DNA from: Papaver somniferum
Lineage: Eukaryota; Streptophyta; Magnoliopsida; Ranunculales; Papaveraceae
Reading direction: 5' to 3'
Assembly (NCBI RefSeq): GCF_003573695.1
Contig: NC_039358.1
Coordinates: 100,254,117 to 100,318,116 of the forward strand
DNA: 64,000 nucleotides
Shown: positions 23,001 to 34,980 of the stretch, piece after piece
Numbering within the stretch: position 1 is the first letter of the stretch
How the letters are laid out: every line of letters starts with the position of its first letter
The notes under the pieces: model-generated
The model's input: the letters and a program-made list of their open reading frames with translations, nothing else
Told to the model about the DNA's origin: nothing
Database searches by the model: none
Translations under genes and position numbers: made by a program

Positions 23001-23158
23001 AAACTTTGGATTTGAGCTAGTTCCACTTCCTTTTGGTTAAGATAGCCTCAAACACCTAAGGAACTCAAAAGCAAACAAAATCAAAGCATAATGATACAAA
23101 AACTACCAAGAAAGCAAAGCATTTAAGTACCTAACTAGTGAAAATATTGCACCTATCA
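20027..23158 (-). mobile_element. Element G 5' LTR (in its own orientation)
   Basis: It is a near-identical direct copy of 13731-16879, 17 bp shorter. One visible difference is a 27-bp deletion near 21472, where the other LTR has CTCCATTGTTACTGCCAGGA. Confidence 0.93.
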
Positions 23159-23163
23159 GTAAC
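23159..23163. repeat. Right target-site duplication of element G (GTAAC)
   Basis: It is an exact repeat of 13726-13730, followed by AGTTCTGGGATTTATC, the continuation of the PMD exon. Confidence 0.95.
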
Positions 23164-23393
23164 AGTTCTGGGATTTATCAAAAGACGATACACTGGGGAT
23201 TTCAAATGTTGCTCAGCTCCTGGAATATCTTTTCAAAGAATGCATCATCTATGTTCGGGAAATTCTTAATCCCAGGGATTTCGTCTTCGTCTCCCCCAAC
23301 GGAAGTTTCATCCCTGCATGTCTCATCTCTGGAGATACCATCACCAACGCACATCTCTTCCCTCGAGGCGTCGTCAGCTTGGGAATTGGTCAT
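23164..23393 (-). pseudogene. Antisense PMD gene of A, exon 3, N-terminal part
   Basis: It starts at ATG 23393 (MTNSQADDASREEMCVGDGI), in the same place as the B start at 37912. An ORF start further upstream, at 23453, would lie in the 5'-UTR intron and is not used. The N-terminus is acidic, as in B. A frame change after DDAFFE leads to a stop near 23202, where B continues with a basic segment. Element G separates it from the PMD core at 12279-13730. Confidence 0.7.
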
Positions 23394-24600
23394 CTTTGCT
23401 GAGTAGCTGTAAAGGTTCACACTACATTCTACTTCAGTATGCCGTCCAGACACGAATCAAGAAAATACGGCAAAAAATGGTAACTCTTAACTCTTACCTT
23501 TTGTACTTCCACTAACAATAGTGATAGTAACGGTAGAGTTAACACCTCAAAATCGTTCGTCTCTTCGAAAACTGCAAAAAACGAACGAAGCTTTATTAAT
23601 TTCGAAACTGATTTTTCATAAAATCACGGACACAATTTTCATAATGTGAACATTCACACAACTGACCTATGAAGTTCATAACAATAAAATATTTCATCAT
23701 AAACATATTGTCTATCTTCGAAGGTTCCTCAAAACCCACGTTTCTGATTTTTCAAAAAAACAGCAATTAATGCAACATTGCTTACATGAATTCTCAAGAA
23801 TTTTATCTAATGAAAACAAATTCATGCAGATAAAATATACCATCATATTTTACACAATATATGTCACGGCTGCATATATATAAAAAAAATTATTTTCCTT
23901 CGTATCGTCGTTATTTGTCTTTAAAACGAAGGTTTATTTCAAAAAATATTGTTAAAGCTCACGTCTCATACATATGATAAAGTTTTGTATTTACATGAAA
24001 GCTCATAAGCAAAATTTTATCACTGGACACAAGTTCATCATACATATTTTCCTTCGTGTCATCGTTATTTGTCTTTAAAACGAAGGATTATTCCGATTTC
24101 ATGAAAATTCACTTCTTTTATGATAAAATCTTGGTACACATGAAAACTCATAAACTAAGTTTTATCACTGGACCTAGGTTCATATATAAAAAAAAAATCT
24201 CTCCGAAGTCAAGGATTATAGTTAGTTTACAAAACTAACGATCGAACGAACATACGTTTACAAAAACTAGGGTTTTTCATAAAACTCACACCAATTGTAT
24301 ACACATGTATATGATCTCAACATGATCACTTCATGAAATTCATGTAAACAACAGAAAAAAAAAATCGCTCACCTGGTCGGCGCCGGCCGGAAACTGGTCG
24401 GACGGTGGCGACGACGGTCGGCGGCGATCGGAGCTTCGGCAAAAACTCCTGATGCTCGGACGTGATGAAGATGAAGGCGTGATGGAGCTCTGGGCGTGAA
24501 ATAAAAAAAAAGGATTAATCCCTTTAATATCAATTTTATTTCCAAAAACTAATTTTCTAAGGATTTCCTTATTGGGCCCGACCCGCGAATCCTAACCCAC
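23394..24600 (-). promoter_or_regulatory. Promoter and 5'-UTR exons of the antisense PMD gene of A
   Basis: On the minus strand, in order: TGGGCCC element (24573-24579, palindromic GGGCCC), weak TATA (GATATTAAAGGG, 24521-24532), GC-rich exon 1 ending at a GGCGCCGACCAG|GTGAGC donor (24373/24372), an intron of about 800 bp, exon 2 (23498-23571, acceptor TTTTTTGCAG), a short intron, and the acceptor CTTTACAG at 23407 before the ATG. B and D keep the same order. The splice boundaries are read from consensus and conservation only. Confidence 0.6.
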
Positions 24601-24815
24601 CACGGACTCGTCGTCCAAACCAGCGGTTCAACACCAATTTATGCTCATCAAACGACGCTCCAATCATGAAATTGAAACCTTCATCAAGTCGTGGTTTGCT
24701 CATGCTCTCTAAATCCGGTAACGTCTCAACTTACGACTAAGTTCAATTACTGGTATTATTATTTATGGCCGGAAAATCACCATTTAATGCTGACTGAGGA
24801 ACACAGCTTTCCTCA
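24601..24815. other. Region between the antisense promoter and the PPT of A
   Basis: No gene is present. The sequence is conserved in B (39140-39340) and D (59070-59275) and likely holds upstream antisense promoter elements and the 3' untranslated part of the sense RNA. Confidence 0.4.
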
Positions 24816-24832
24816 GTAAGCAGGGGACTTAA
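24816..24832 (+). other. Polypurine tract of element A
   Basis: GTAAGCAGGGGACTTAA lies directly before the 3' LTR start TGTAGATGG. Confidence 0.8.
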
Positions 24833-27800
24833 TGTAGATGGTGGATTTTCGACAAAGGCTAAAATCGTAAACTCATAATTATACAAAGCTCTGATTCAGC
24901 AATCAGACGTGAGTATCGAGACACGACTCTCTCATCGAATTCTCAACGGAGAGTACTTTCTCTCAGAGTACATGTAGATATCTAGTCTCACGACTGGACA
25001 ACGGCATATCTCATGAATACTGAATACTTTCAGTGATTATTTATATATAGTATCACGAGATGGACGGCTCCTGGACAGCTTGCTCTGCTAGTATAGAGCG
25101 ATAACGTCTTCAGGAACAAACAACGAGTTTACCCTGACTATATAAAAGATATGACTTACCGACAGGCTCATATCGGGATAATTAATGCTCCTAGATAAAT
25201 TTCTCTGCTAGTATAGAGCCACAAAGTTAATTATTCCTAATTACAATTGCTCTTATTCCATGGTCGAATCCACGACTGGTCCCATGGAATGACAATAACA
25301 ATTGTTCTGATTCTATGATCGAATCCACGACTTGATCTCATAAAATAGCAATAACTATATTATCTCATTACTCCGATTTCATGATCGAATCCACAACTGG
25401 TCTCATAAATGGTAATAGATAAATCTTAATTACTCCGATTCTATGGTCGAATCTACGATCCCATGGAATGGTAATGCTCACTTTATTATTCTGAATTCGT
25501 AGTCGAATCCTCAACTGATCCTACGAATTAATAATAAACATCTTATTGCTTAGTTTTGTGAATTATTCTCCACTGAATTCCACAATTAGTAATAAATAAT
25601 CAACAACCGGGCGTCTGAGCTACCTCTAAGTAAGCCCCGATTCAAATGGTGAAGGTGTATTCAACGACGATACACTAACAGTCACCGCACGAACGAGTAT
25701 TTCAAAAATACGACGAAACGATGAACCTATGCCAAATAGGGAAGAAAATAATAAATAATTAAAAATATTGACCAGAGTGCTGGGAGCACGGACACACGAC
25801 CGCCCGACCATGTCGTGGTCAATCCCACGCCAGTTTTATATTTTTAATGCATTTTTATTATTTTCCATGATTTGATGAAAATTCTCTCATTTTATCAAAT
25901 CTCCTTCGTCTCGAGGAAACTCCTCGGTTTCATGGTACTTCCATAAATCCATAAAAAATAATATAAAATTAAGGAAAGGAGTGTGGGGCGTGACCATTGG
26001 CCAACCGGCCATGCCTTGGTCCCAACCGGCCCCACACCCCACGGTTCCTTATTATTTTATTATTTTTATTATTATTTCTCTAATTTCATGAAAAAACTCC
26101 TTGATTTCATGGTATTTTGCACAAATCATCAAATAATAATAATAATATAAAATAAATTATGAAAACTTGTGGGACCGGGCCTTGGCCGGCCGACCATGCC
26201 CTAGCCGGTCCCATACGCGCATTTGTTTTATTATTTTATTATTATTAGTTTTCCTTGAATTCATCAAATTCCTTGATTTCATGGTATTTCTCTCAAATTA
26301 GGAAAAATTCCCTCAAATCATCAAAATACTTAAAAATATTAAAAAATAGGGAAACTCGTGGGACCGGACCCTAGCCGGCCGGCCATGCCTTCCATGGTCC
26401 CACACGCCCTTGTTTTTATTATTTTAATATTTTTTTCTTCCTTGAACTCATGAAAACTCCTTCAATTCATGGAAACTCCCTAAATTCATCAAACTTCTCA
26501 AAATTCATGAATTTTTCATAAAATCATCAAAATATTATAAAATTAAGGAAAGGGCGCCACGTGACCGTGGTCACGATCGGCCGACCATGCCTTGACCACG
26601 GCGGTCCCACGCCTCCTCATTCCTTATTTTATAATTATTTTTCATCATCTCATGGTGTTTTCCTCAGTTTCGTCGAAATCCTAATTTTGGCATATTTTCT
26701 CGAATGAATGCTCAATTGCACGCCAGAAAATAACAAAATTCTCAGGACTGAGACGCGGACGCCTTGGGAACACGAGCATGCTATCTTGACCGACCAAGAT
26801 TGGCTCTTTGGCTCACGGAAGCCGGTCCCATCAATTTTCACAGTTTTGACCTAAATTGCACAATTGCTCGTATTAGGTCCAAAACTCTCCCAAACACTTT
26901 GTATTTTCATGAAGTGATCGTAAGGCGGTCACGGGACAACCCAGGGTCGGTTTCATGACTCCATGATCGGTCCCTCGCCTCGTCATAATTAATTAGGTTT
27001 TCTCACCTAAGGCTTAGACGAGCATTTTTGAATAAATGATTAAGCCAGCATTTAATCATTCTTCCACCAACAAATCGTCAACTCTTCATGAGTTTTTTGT
27101 ATTTGCTCACGTGAGCATATGGACACTACATGGTTGACCCACGGTCCATGTAGTCACTCCCTCCTTCGTCCCATGGTTGAAATTCTGACGAACCATGAAT
27201 TGATCATCAATTGATCAAATTAGGGTTTCTGAATCCAAGGATCATCATTCCAGATTCCAACCTTAATAATTTTACGACGACCTCATGGTCATTAATTTTA
27301 TTAATTATGCTCGGTTCAACGACCAGTATTCTAATTAATATTTTTGGTACGCTGCCAATAATCCATCAGATGAGCAACACATGCTCAGACGATCAAATAT
27401 TCAACAATTCATGAGCAGCACTTGCTCAGATGAGGAATATTTTCTCAATATTGGTTCAACAATCAATATTCAACGATCCATCGAATGAGAAATACTTGCT
27501 CACTTCATCGTAAGAACTATACCTCTGTCTCATGACATGTTCAATTCATGAGTTTCAGAACATCATGTTCAACTCAACGACTACATGGACTCATCGTCCC
27601 ATCAAACCACGAAGTCATCAATTGACTAACAAACCACGAGACGTCAATCGTCTCACTTTGGGGGATATCACTTAGGGTTTTGGTCTGGCGGTCTACGGCA
27701 CGTGTGTTCAAACACACGATGGAATGTGAGCAAGTCGTGCAATCAGTTGAAGGAATTCACGAGGTAGTGGGTGGAAAATCGACCAAGTCTCCACACGTTG

Positions 27801-28324
27801 AGCAACTGGTTTCAAACACGATCTCCACTTCCCCACTCCTTGATTCCATCAACTGTCATACTTCATGGGATCATGGTGTCTACAATTCCAGCAATATACA
27901 TAAGTCTTTGAATCATGATTGAATCAACATCAACAGTATCATCAATCTCACGTCTCATCGACAACACGAGATCATCAACTCATCAATTGAGAAACTACTC
28001 TCAATTAAGCAATTTCAATCATTCATAGGTTATCATATTCAGAGTTCACACACCCACAATCTTTGATTACCATTGATTCCACACATTTCCCAGCTTCCCT
28101 CCTACAGATCAACCCATCCTCTCTTGTGACCGAATTTACTCTGGAAAGGTCATTGTCTTGATTTAGGCCGGAGTACTGTAGATTGATCTCTCGAATCTAA
28201 AGCACCCCCTTTGCAGCGATGCATCTGTGTGAGGTTTGACATTTTGATCGGTTCGAGGAGTCTCCTCCGTACGGTCGTCTCCTCAATTCCTTAAAAACCA
28301 GCAAATCGTTTTTCCCCATCTACA
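24833..28324 (+). mobile_element. Element A 3' LTR (3.5 kb)
   Basis: It starts TGTAGATGGTGG and ends CCCCATCTACA, followed by AGGAT. TATA is at 25138, the five-unit hairpin array at 25253-25540 and the GGGACC/GGTCCC array at 25785-26835. It lacks the 410-bp segment of the 5' LTR. Confidence 0.93.
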
Positions 28325-31156
28325 AGGATACAAACAACAAGTTTCCCTGACTATATAAAGGATATGAAGCTCCATCAAGCTCATGTCAGAATAATTAATG
28401 CTCCTAGAAAGCTTGCTCTGCTAGTATAGCGCCATAATTTAATTATTCCTAAATTCTTGGATTCATCCAATGAATTTCCGAAAATGTTCAAATATTTTCG
28501 CATATGGTTCTTCCCAAAAGAATTCGATGGGTTAGTAATAAATATTCAACGCACGGGCGTCTGAGCTACCTACGAGTAAGCCTCGGCTCAAATGGTGTAA
28601 GTGTACTCAACGATGATGCACTAACAATCACCGCACGAACGGGTATTTCAAAATACGACGAAACGATGAACCTATGCAAAATAAGAAGGAAAATAATAAA
28701 TAATTAAAATATTGACCAAGGCGCCAGGAGATTGGGCTTACCGACCGGCCGGCCATGTCGTGGCCAATCCCACGCCAGTTTTATATTTTATCATATTTTT
28801 TGTTATTTTCCTTGATCTTATGAAAATCCTTTCATTTGAACAAACATCCTTCGTTTGAGGAAACACCTCAGTTTCATGGTGCTTCCTTCGCACGAAGGAA
28901 ATAATATAAAATTGGAAAAAATATTGTGGGGCCGTGATTGTTGGCCAACCGGCCATACCTTGATTCCGGCCGGCCATACACCCCATGGTTCCTCATTATT
29001 TTATTATTATTTTCCTAATCTCATGAAAACTCCTTTATCTCATGGTATTTGCATAAATACATGAAAAATAATATAAAATTAGGAAAACCGTGGACCGGAC
29101 CCCTGCTGGCCGTCCATGCCCTAGCCGGTCCCACACGCCCCTTTATTTTATTATTATTATTTTAAGGTTTCCTTCATCCCATGAAACTCCTTGGTTTCAT
29201 GGTATTTCTCTCAAATTAGGAAAATTCCTTCAAATCATGGAAAAATACACGGAAAATACATAAAAATTAGGGAAACTCGTGGGACCGGGACCAAGCCGGC
29301 CGGCCATGCCCTAACCGGTCCCACACGCCCTTATTTTTATTATTTTAATATTATTTGCTTCCTTGATCCCATGGAACTCCTTCACTTCAAGGAAACTCCT
29401 TAATTTCAACAAATTTTTTTATTTCATGATATTTTCATAAAATCATGAAAAATAATATAAAATTAGGAAAAGGCACCATGGGACCGTGGACACTGGCCGG
29501 CCGGCCATGCCTTGGCTTCAGAGGTCCCACGCTTCATCATTCCTTCATTTTGTAATTATCTTCCTTCATCTCATGAAGGTTCCTCAGTTTCAGCAAAACC
29601 CTGATTTTATTGTATTTTCTCAAATGGTTGCTCAAACGCACGCCAGAAATATCAAAATTCTCAAGACTGAGACGCGGACGTGTTGACGACATGAGCATGT
29701 TACCTTGACCGACCAAGGTTGGTTGTTTGGTTCGCAATGAGCCGGTCCCACGCATTTTCATGGTTTGACCTAATTTGCGCAATTACACGTATTAGGTCCA
29801 AGACTCTTCCAAATAATTTTGGAATTTCATGAAGTGATCGTCATTCGATCCCACGACCATCCAGGGTTGGTTTCATGACCCCTTGGTCGGTCTATCACCT
29901 CTCCATAATTAGTTAGGTTTTATCACCTAAGGCTCAGACGAGCATTAAGTGAAAAATGATTGAACCAGCATTTGATCATCTTTTCACCAACTCTTCAAGG
30001 AGTCTTGGTATTTGCTCATGCGAGCATATGGATGCTACATGGTCGACCCACGGTTTCATGTAGCCGGTCCTCCTTCATTCCATGGTTAAATTTTCAATAA
30101 AATATCTCTCGGTCATCAATTGATCAAATTAGGATTTCTGAGTCCAAGGATCATAATTCCAGATTCGAATGTTAATAATTTTACGACGATCTCATGATCA
30201 CCATTTTATTATACTCAGTTCAACTACCAGTATTCTAATTAATGTTTTATTTCGGTCACGCTGCCAATAATTCATCAGACAAGTAACACTTTCTCAGATG
30301 AGCAATACTTGCTCACCTCAACGTGAGAATTACACCTCTGTCTCAACGGACACGTCCAATTCATGAGTTTCAGAACATTTTGCAGAATCATGTTCAACTC
30401 AGCAAATACATGGACTTATCGTCCCATGAAGTCAGCAACTGACTAAATACACGTCTGCCCTGCAGAATCTACGTTCACGAGACATCAATCGTGTCACTTG
30501 GAGGGATATCAACTAGGGTTTTGGTCTGGCGATCTACGGCACGTGTGCTCATACACAGGATGGAATGTGAGCAAGTCGTGCAATCAGTTGAAGGAGTTAA
30601 CAAAGTAGTGGATGGAAAGTCGACCAAGTCTCCGCACGATGAGCAACTGGATTCAAACACGATTTCCATTTCCCCACTCTTTGATTCCATCAACTGTCAC
30701 ACTTCATGGGATCATGGTGTCTACAATTCCAGCAATATAAATAAGTCTCTGAAATCATGATTGAATATACAGCGATCTCACGTCTCACAGACAACACGAT
30801 ATCAACACCTCATCAATTGAGAAATTACTCTAAACTGAGCAACTTCAATCATTCAGAACTTATCTTATTCGGAATACACAACACACTCACAATCTTTGAT
30901 TACCATTGATTCCACACATTTCTCAGCTTCTCTCCTACAGATCAACTCATCATCTCCTGTGATTGAATTTACTCTGGAACGGCCATTGTCTTGGTTTAGG
31001 CCGGAGTACTACAGATTGATCTCTCGAATTCAAAACACTCCCTTCTTGCATTGCATCTGTGTGAGGTTGAACATTTCGCTCGGTTCAAGGAGTCTCCTCC
31101 GTACGGTCGTCTCCTCAATCCCGTAAAAACCAGCAAATCGTTTTTCCCCATCTACA
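28325..31156 (+). mobile_element. Element B: 5' LTR, right piece
   Basis: It continues the LTR interrupted at 3285. The first five bases, AGGAT, are the right target-site duplication of A. A TATA motif (CTATATAAAG) is at 28351, only about 25 bp from the A insertion. It ends CCCCATCTACA. The rebuilt LTR length is about 3.1 kb, matching the 3' LTR. Confidence 0.9.
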
Positions 31157-31159
31157 GAT

Positions 31160-31177
31160 TGGCAACCACAGTGGGAG
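31160..31177 (+). other. Primer binding site of element B
   Basis: TGGCAACCACAGTGGGAG differs by one base from the A and D sites (TGGCGACC...). Confidence 0.75.
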
Positions 31178-31212
31178 ATCATCTCTCGGTTGCAATCTCA
31201 CAATTTCACAAG

Positions 31213-32708
31213 ATGGCCGGTCTTAGGTCTGAGTTACTCACAGGTTCCAACGCAAACGGCACTAGCACTAGCAAGAACAACAACAACAACGACGATATCC
31301 CGGAAATGATTCCGGCCTCTAACACTAATGGTGGTGATGTCACTCCTCCTCACGTCAACGCGGATGGTCATCCTTTGTTCACCGACACCCTGAGGAAGTC
31401 AGAGGGAATCTACCACCTACCATTGCCGATCTCATCAAAGTGCAAGAAACTCTTGCAAAGAATCAAACCGATATGGCTACAACACAGAAGGAGCTATTTA
31501 ATCAACTGAAGGCTCTCACTGATACAATGTCAGGGAAGATCCGAGGAAAAGGAAAAGAAAATGAAGAATCCTCAGACGCCGATCCTGAGGTAATTCCAAT
31601 TCATACAATTGATAATGATGAAGCTCGCAAAGATGCAGACGATCCATCAGAGAAAGAATCATCAAACTTCATCACTTGGGAAGATTTAGAACGCCTTCTG
31701 AAGAACCGTGTAAAGGACAAGACCCCACATGTCTATCGTCACCAGCCTCCATACCCTGCTGCTACGCAGAGGATTCCTCTTCCAAAAGGTTATATCTCTC
31801 CAACCTTTACTTTGTGCGACGGAACCGGCAATGCTCGGGAACATGTTTCACGGTTCCTGGAAGCTTTGGGTGAACATGAGCATAACCATGTTATTCGCCT
31901 CAAAGAATTTTCAAAATCCTTGAAAGGCAGAGCGTAAACCTGGTACAACAACATCGCACCAGGAACTATCAACAGTTGGGGAGAAATGGTTAATGCTTTC
32001 TATAGGAAGTATTTCTTCGTTTCAGAGCAAGTTACCCTCTCTGATCTCGGAAGGATGTTTTAAAAGAACAACGAACATCCTAACGATTATGTGAAAAAGT
32101 TCAGAGTTCAAGCGTTGGATTGCCATGATCCGAATGTCACAGAGCAGCAACTTGTGGACATATGCATCAACGGAATGATTCCAGTCTACAGAGCCTTATT
32201 GGAGAATCTCAGGTTCCAGACCTTCTCAGAACTCCATGAAGCATCCAAGATGTCGGCAACTACTGCACCTGCTCTATTAGAAAGGACTAAGACTGTAAAA
32301 GCTGAAGAACCACGAGAGGCCAGAGGCAGCAACAGACGTTTGATCAACAAACAATACAACCTTCAACCTTCCACAAATGCTGTCGCGGAAGGAAGCAAAC
32401 GGAAATATGGTCCACAACATAAGCATACTTCCTCAACCCCTTCAAAGGCGCAAAAGAAAGATAATGGGCAAGCTCCTCCTCAACACACGGAAGATCCAGA
32501 AGCACTTGATTTTCCCTGCTCCATTGAAGAAGTTGTCGAATTACTGGACGCCTGGATTCAAGACGGTGCAATCAAGTTTCCATATGTCAAGAAGGAACCA
32601 ACTAAAGAGGCCATGGAAAATCCTCGGTACTGTCGCTTTCATAGGTTCGTCAGTCACCCCACAAGTGATTGTAAAACTTTGAAACACATATTCAGAGAAA
32701 AGGTATAA
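31213..32708 (+). pseudogene. gag pseudogene of element B
   Basis: ATG 31213 (MAGLRSELLTG) opens the frame. A one-base loss near 31385 shifts it, after which the frame 31440-32708 carries stops at 31935, 32061 and 32706. The capsid segment includes NAREHVSRFLEALGEHEHNH and SLKGRA. The Tat-type knuckle YCRFHRFVSHPTSDC is intact near 32627-32671. It has the same domain order as A and D. A further one-base gain near 32730 moves the frame into the protease region. Confidence 0.85.
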
Positions 32709-32802
32709 TCGGGAGAACTCAACCTGGGGGACTAAAGGAGTACACAGAAACCCCTTCCCAGTCCGAACCTTTACCATCTCTGAGCCTCTTGTCAAAGAAG
32801 CA

Positions 32803-33921
32803 GTGCAATCCTTAATCGAGCATGTCTGCGAATTTCTATATTTATCAAAGCCTCAAAGGAAAGACATGTTTGTGGCATTAAACCACATTGTGTCAGGCAA
32901 GTGTTTGTTGATTCAAGAGACACTCGCTGAGCCTCCAACAACGGACAAAGAAATGTATGACTGGGGACTGCTCACCACGGTACACATCAAAGGAAACGAG
33001 TTCAAGAGAGCATTTGTTGATGTCAGCACTGCCGTCAACATCATCCCTTTGAAAACTCTCAGAGCCGCTGGCATTACTCGACAGGAAGTTACTCATGCCC
33101 CCATGGCAATCAGAGATCACGAAGGAGTTTCCAGAGACGCGTACGGCTACGTCATCCTCAAAGTCAAAGAAAATTTGGTCTGCACTGAGACCAAGTTTTA
33201 CATAATCCGAGAAGATCCAGAATATGATATGATTCTTGGACGCACATGGATTCATGATGGGAAGGTGACGCTGACACCTTCAATTACACATCTCTCCGCT
33301 GAAGAAACCTCTGACTCAGAGGAAGAGAAAGAAGATACCTCACCGTTCGAGTATCTGAAGGAGGTCAAAGCCTTGACAGAACTTACACAAAAGCCTGAGG
33401 AACACCCAAACGCTTTCGTCAAGAGATTTCGAACTCAGGCAAGTCTTATTCCTTCTCATGTGCCCATATCGTCAGTTTTCAAATATGCTTATTTGGTTCA
33501 AGGGCTTCACTCCGCAAACAATTTAGCAATCGCAAAATGCTATGAGTTGATAATCTCGCCTCAACAATATTTCACCCAATGGTTGGGTCCAGAATCTCTT
33601 CAAGTGGATCATCCTATCAACAGATTCATTGCTGAAGATGTGGTTAAGCATGACAGACATTACGAGGGATACTCCTTCCTGCACGAGTGTCCATATGTGC
33701 CACAACCACGGAATCCCACCACACGAGGAATTCCGAATCAACAGAAGATATTCAAGGCGCGGACGACCAAACCTAACAAATTTTGTGAATGGGACCTGGT
33801 TCTCAAAGCAGTTCAGCGCAATCTTCACTTGGCAAGAAACTCCAATTGGGAAGGACCATTTATGGTTGCTAAATCCATAATCGGAGGATACTACAAACAG
33901 ATGGCAGAACCCTTCCAGTAA
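32803..33921 (+). pseudogene. Protease-like, capsid-like and integrase-tail fusion frame of element B
   Basis: This is a single 372-codon open frame. Residues 1-45 are the gag-pol linker. Residues about 62-165 are the retropepsin-like domain (AFVDVSTAVNIIPLKTLRAA, with DVST where A and D have DVGT; then YDMILGRTWIH). Residues 185-260 are a capsid-like segment (EEHPNAFVKRFRTQASLI; FKYAYLVQGLHSANNLAIAK). Residues 310-372 are the integrase C-terminal tail (KPNKFCEWDLVLKAV, NWEGPFMVAKSIIGGYYK). RT, RNase H and the integrase core are absent. The Gly-to-Ser change next to the catalytic Asp and the loss of the upstream gag frame make activity unlikely. This copy shows most clearly that the three parts form one continuous frame. 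Confidence 0.75.
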
Positions 33922-34242
33922 TTCACGAGAATTGACTTAAGGTGTTTATCTGAAATTATCAGGCATTTGAGGTACTGGGCGTTTGAAGCATTCATGGCAT
34001 ATGGATTTGGCATTTAGGATTTTCTTTCATTGTATTTCAATTCCTCCAAAACATTTGCAATACTTGCAGTCAGTATTTGAATTCAACAATTTATCAAAAT
34101 TCAGTTCATATTTCTTAAAAGAAAATCTCTATCAAATCCAAAAGAAAATCCGTAACCATCTACCAATCCAAAACCAGCTAATATCAAAACCCAAATAAAA
34201 ACCTCACATCTTTCAGAAGTTCAAGAGATTATGAAAAAGGAA
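33922..34242. other. Spacer between convergent genes in B
   Basis: No gene is present. It is homologous to 10012-10280 and 54101-54367. It probably holds the 3' UTR of the minus-strand gene. The integrase-tail motif runs a few bases past the stop at 33919-33921 in another frame (ATTCACGAGAATTGACTT). Confidence 0.5.
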
Positions 34243-34980
34243 TCAAAGAAAATCAGCAAAAAAGGGTTTTTGCTCCTCTGCATCCTTCAAGACTTGCAAA
34301 GATGCCTTCTCCTTGTTCAGTTCTTCAGTCAGCCTGTAAATCTTGTCTTCTTTCTCCATCACAGCATCATTGGGAAAGGATATGTTGTTCTCACATAAGT
34401 CCTTGATAGCGTTCATTTGCTTACGAAGCCACTTCACATTGAAGCCAAGTCTTTCTGAATTCTCCAAATTAAACTCCCAATCAAAGAGTATATCTGGAGT
34501 CACAGTATTTCTGTCCCTAGTGCATATATCACTCACGACACGCAAGATAATACCTACTTGCATTGTTAAGGCATAAGCACGTCCAGGGTTCTTATCAACG
34601 ATCATGTGACCAAACTTCTTCCATATTTTCTCATACAAGCCTGCATATCCAATGAGAACGCTGAATCCACCAACTAGTTCATGATACGGGAGTGAAGCAT
34701 CAAATGGAGGATCAAAATCAACTCCTGCACTTGGATATTCATGCACCACTATACGGTTCTCAATTAATGGGGCAGCTTCTACAATCAGGGAAACAGTATT
34801 CTCTATCGGTGATTCAGTTTCTTCTATCATTGAAGCAGCAACAATCTGGGTTTCCACAACTTCAGTGACAACCTTCTCATGGATTTGAAGTGCAGGGATG
34901 GTTGTTTCTTCAACAATAACTCCAGGGAAGTTCAAGTTATCCTCATTGGATTCAATATCCTCAACTTCGGTATTTGACAC
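34243..34980 (-). CDS. Antisense PMD gene of B, exon 7 (coiled-coil C-terminus)
   Basis: It encodes 245 residues plus a stop, entered from the acceptor TTCGTATTAG|GTGTCAAATA in phase 0; the initial GTG is Val, not a start. The first 85 residues are acidic. The middle holds PYHELVGGFSVLIGYAGLYE, GHMIVDKNPGRAYALTMQVG and LFDWEFNLENSERLGFNVKW. The end is a heptad-like charged coil (MEKEDKIYRLTEELNKEKAS). This C-terminal module accompanies PMD domains in other plant proteins as I recall them; its function is unknown. It may mediate dimerisation. The frame is intact. Confidence 0.8.
   Translation of the reverse strand: MSNTEVEDIESNEDNLNFPGVIVEETTIPALQIHEKVVTEVVETQIVAASMIEETESPIENTVSLIVEAAPLIENRIVVHEYPSAGVDFDPPFDASLPYHELVGGFSVLIGYAGLYEKIWKKFGHMIVDKNPGRAYALTMQVGIILRVVSDICTRDRNTVTPDILFDWEFNLENSERLGFNVKWLRKQMNAIKDLCENNISFPNDAVMEKEDKIYRLTEELNKEKASLQVLKDAEEQKPFFADFL

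Larger units (their letters stand above)
13731..23158 (-). mobile_element. Element G: complete Athila-like non-autonomous gypsy element in the PMD exon of A
   Basis: This 9,428-bp element has LTRs of 3,149 and 3,132 bp that differ by only about 1-2% in the stretches I compared. The ends are TGATCG...CTATCA and the target duplication is exact. The primer site (20004-20021) and PPT (16880-16898) show it lies on the minus strand. The 3.1-kb internal region has only decayed gag-like frames and no protease, RT or integrase. This is the plan of a LARD/TR-GAG derivative. It is the youngest insertion in the stack. Confidence 0.9.
3286..28324 (+). mobile_element. Element A: complete Tat-like non-autonomous Ty3/gypsy retrotransposon with antisense PMD gene, carrying nested element G
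   Basis: The element has two LTRs (3286-7188 and 24833-28324), a tRNA-Arg-like primer site, a PPT and an exact 5-bp target duplication. Without G it is about 15.6 kb. In order it carries: 5' LTR, decayed gag (7246-8964), protease-like frame (8969-9574), integrase tail (9688-10011), a minus-strand PMD gene (10281 to about 24530, split by G), and 3' LTR. No reverse transcriptase, RNase H or integrase core was found. It needs proteins from elsewhere to move. In sampled stretches the LTRs differ by a few percent, so the insertion is not very recent. Confidence 0.9.

Noticed and set aside
34243..34980. Exon 7 read as a separate gene starting at GTG
   Set aside because: The GTG directly follows a conserved TATTAG acceptor in A, B and D and the preceding exon ends in phase 0. 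No ATG lies at the start.
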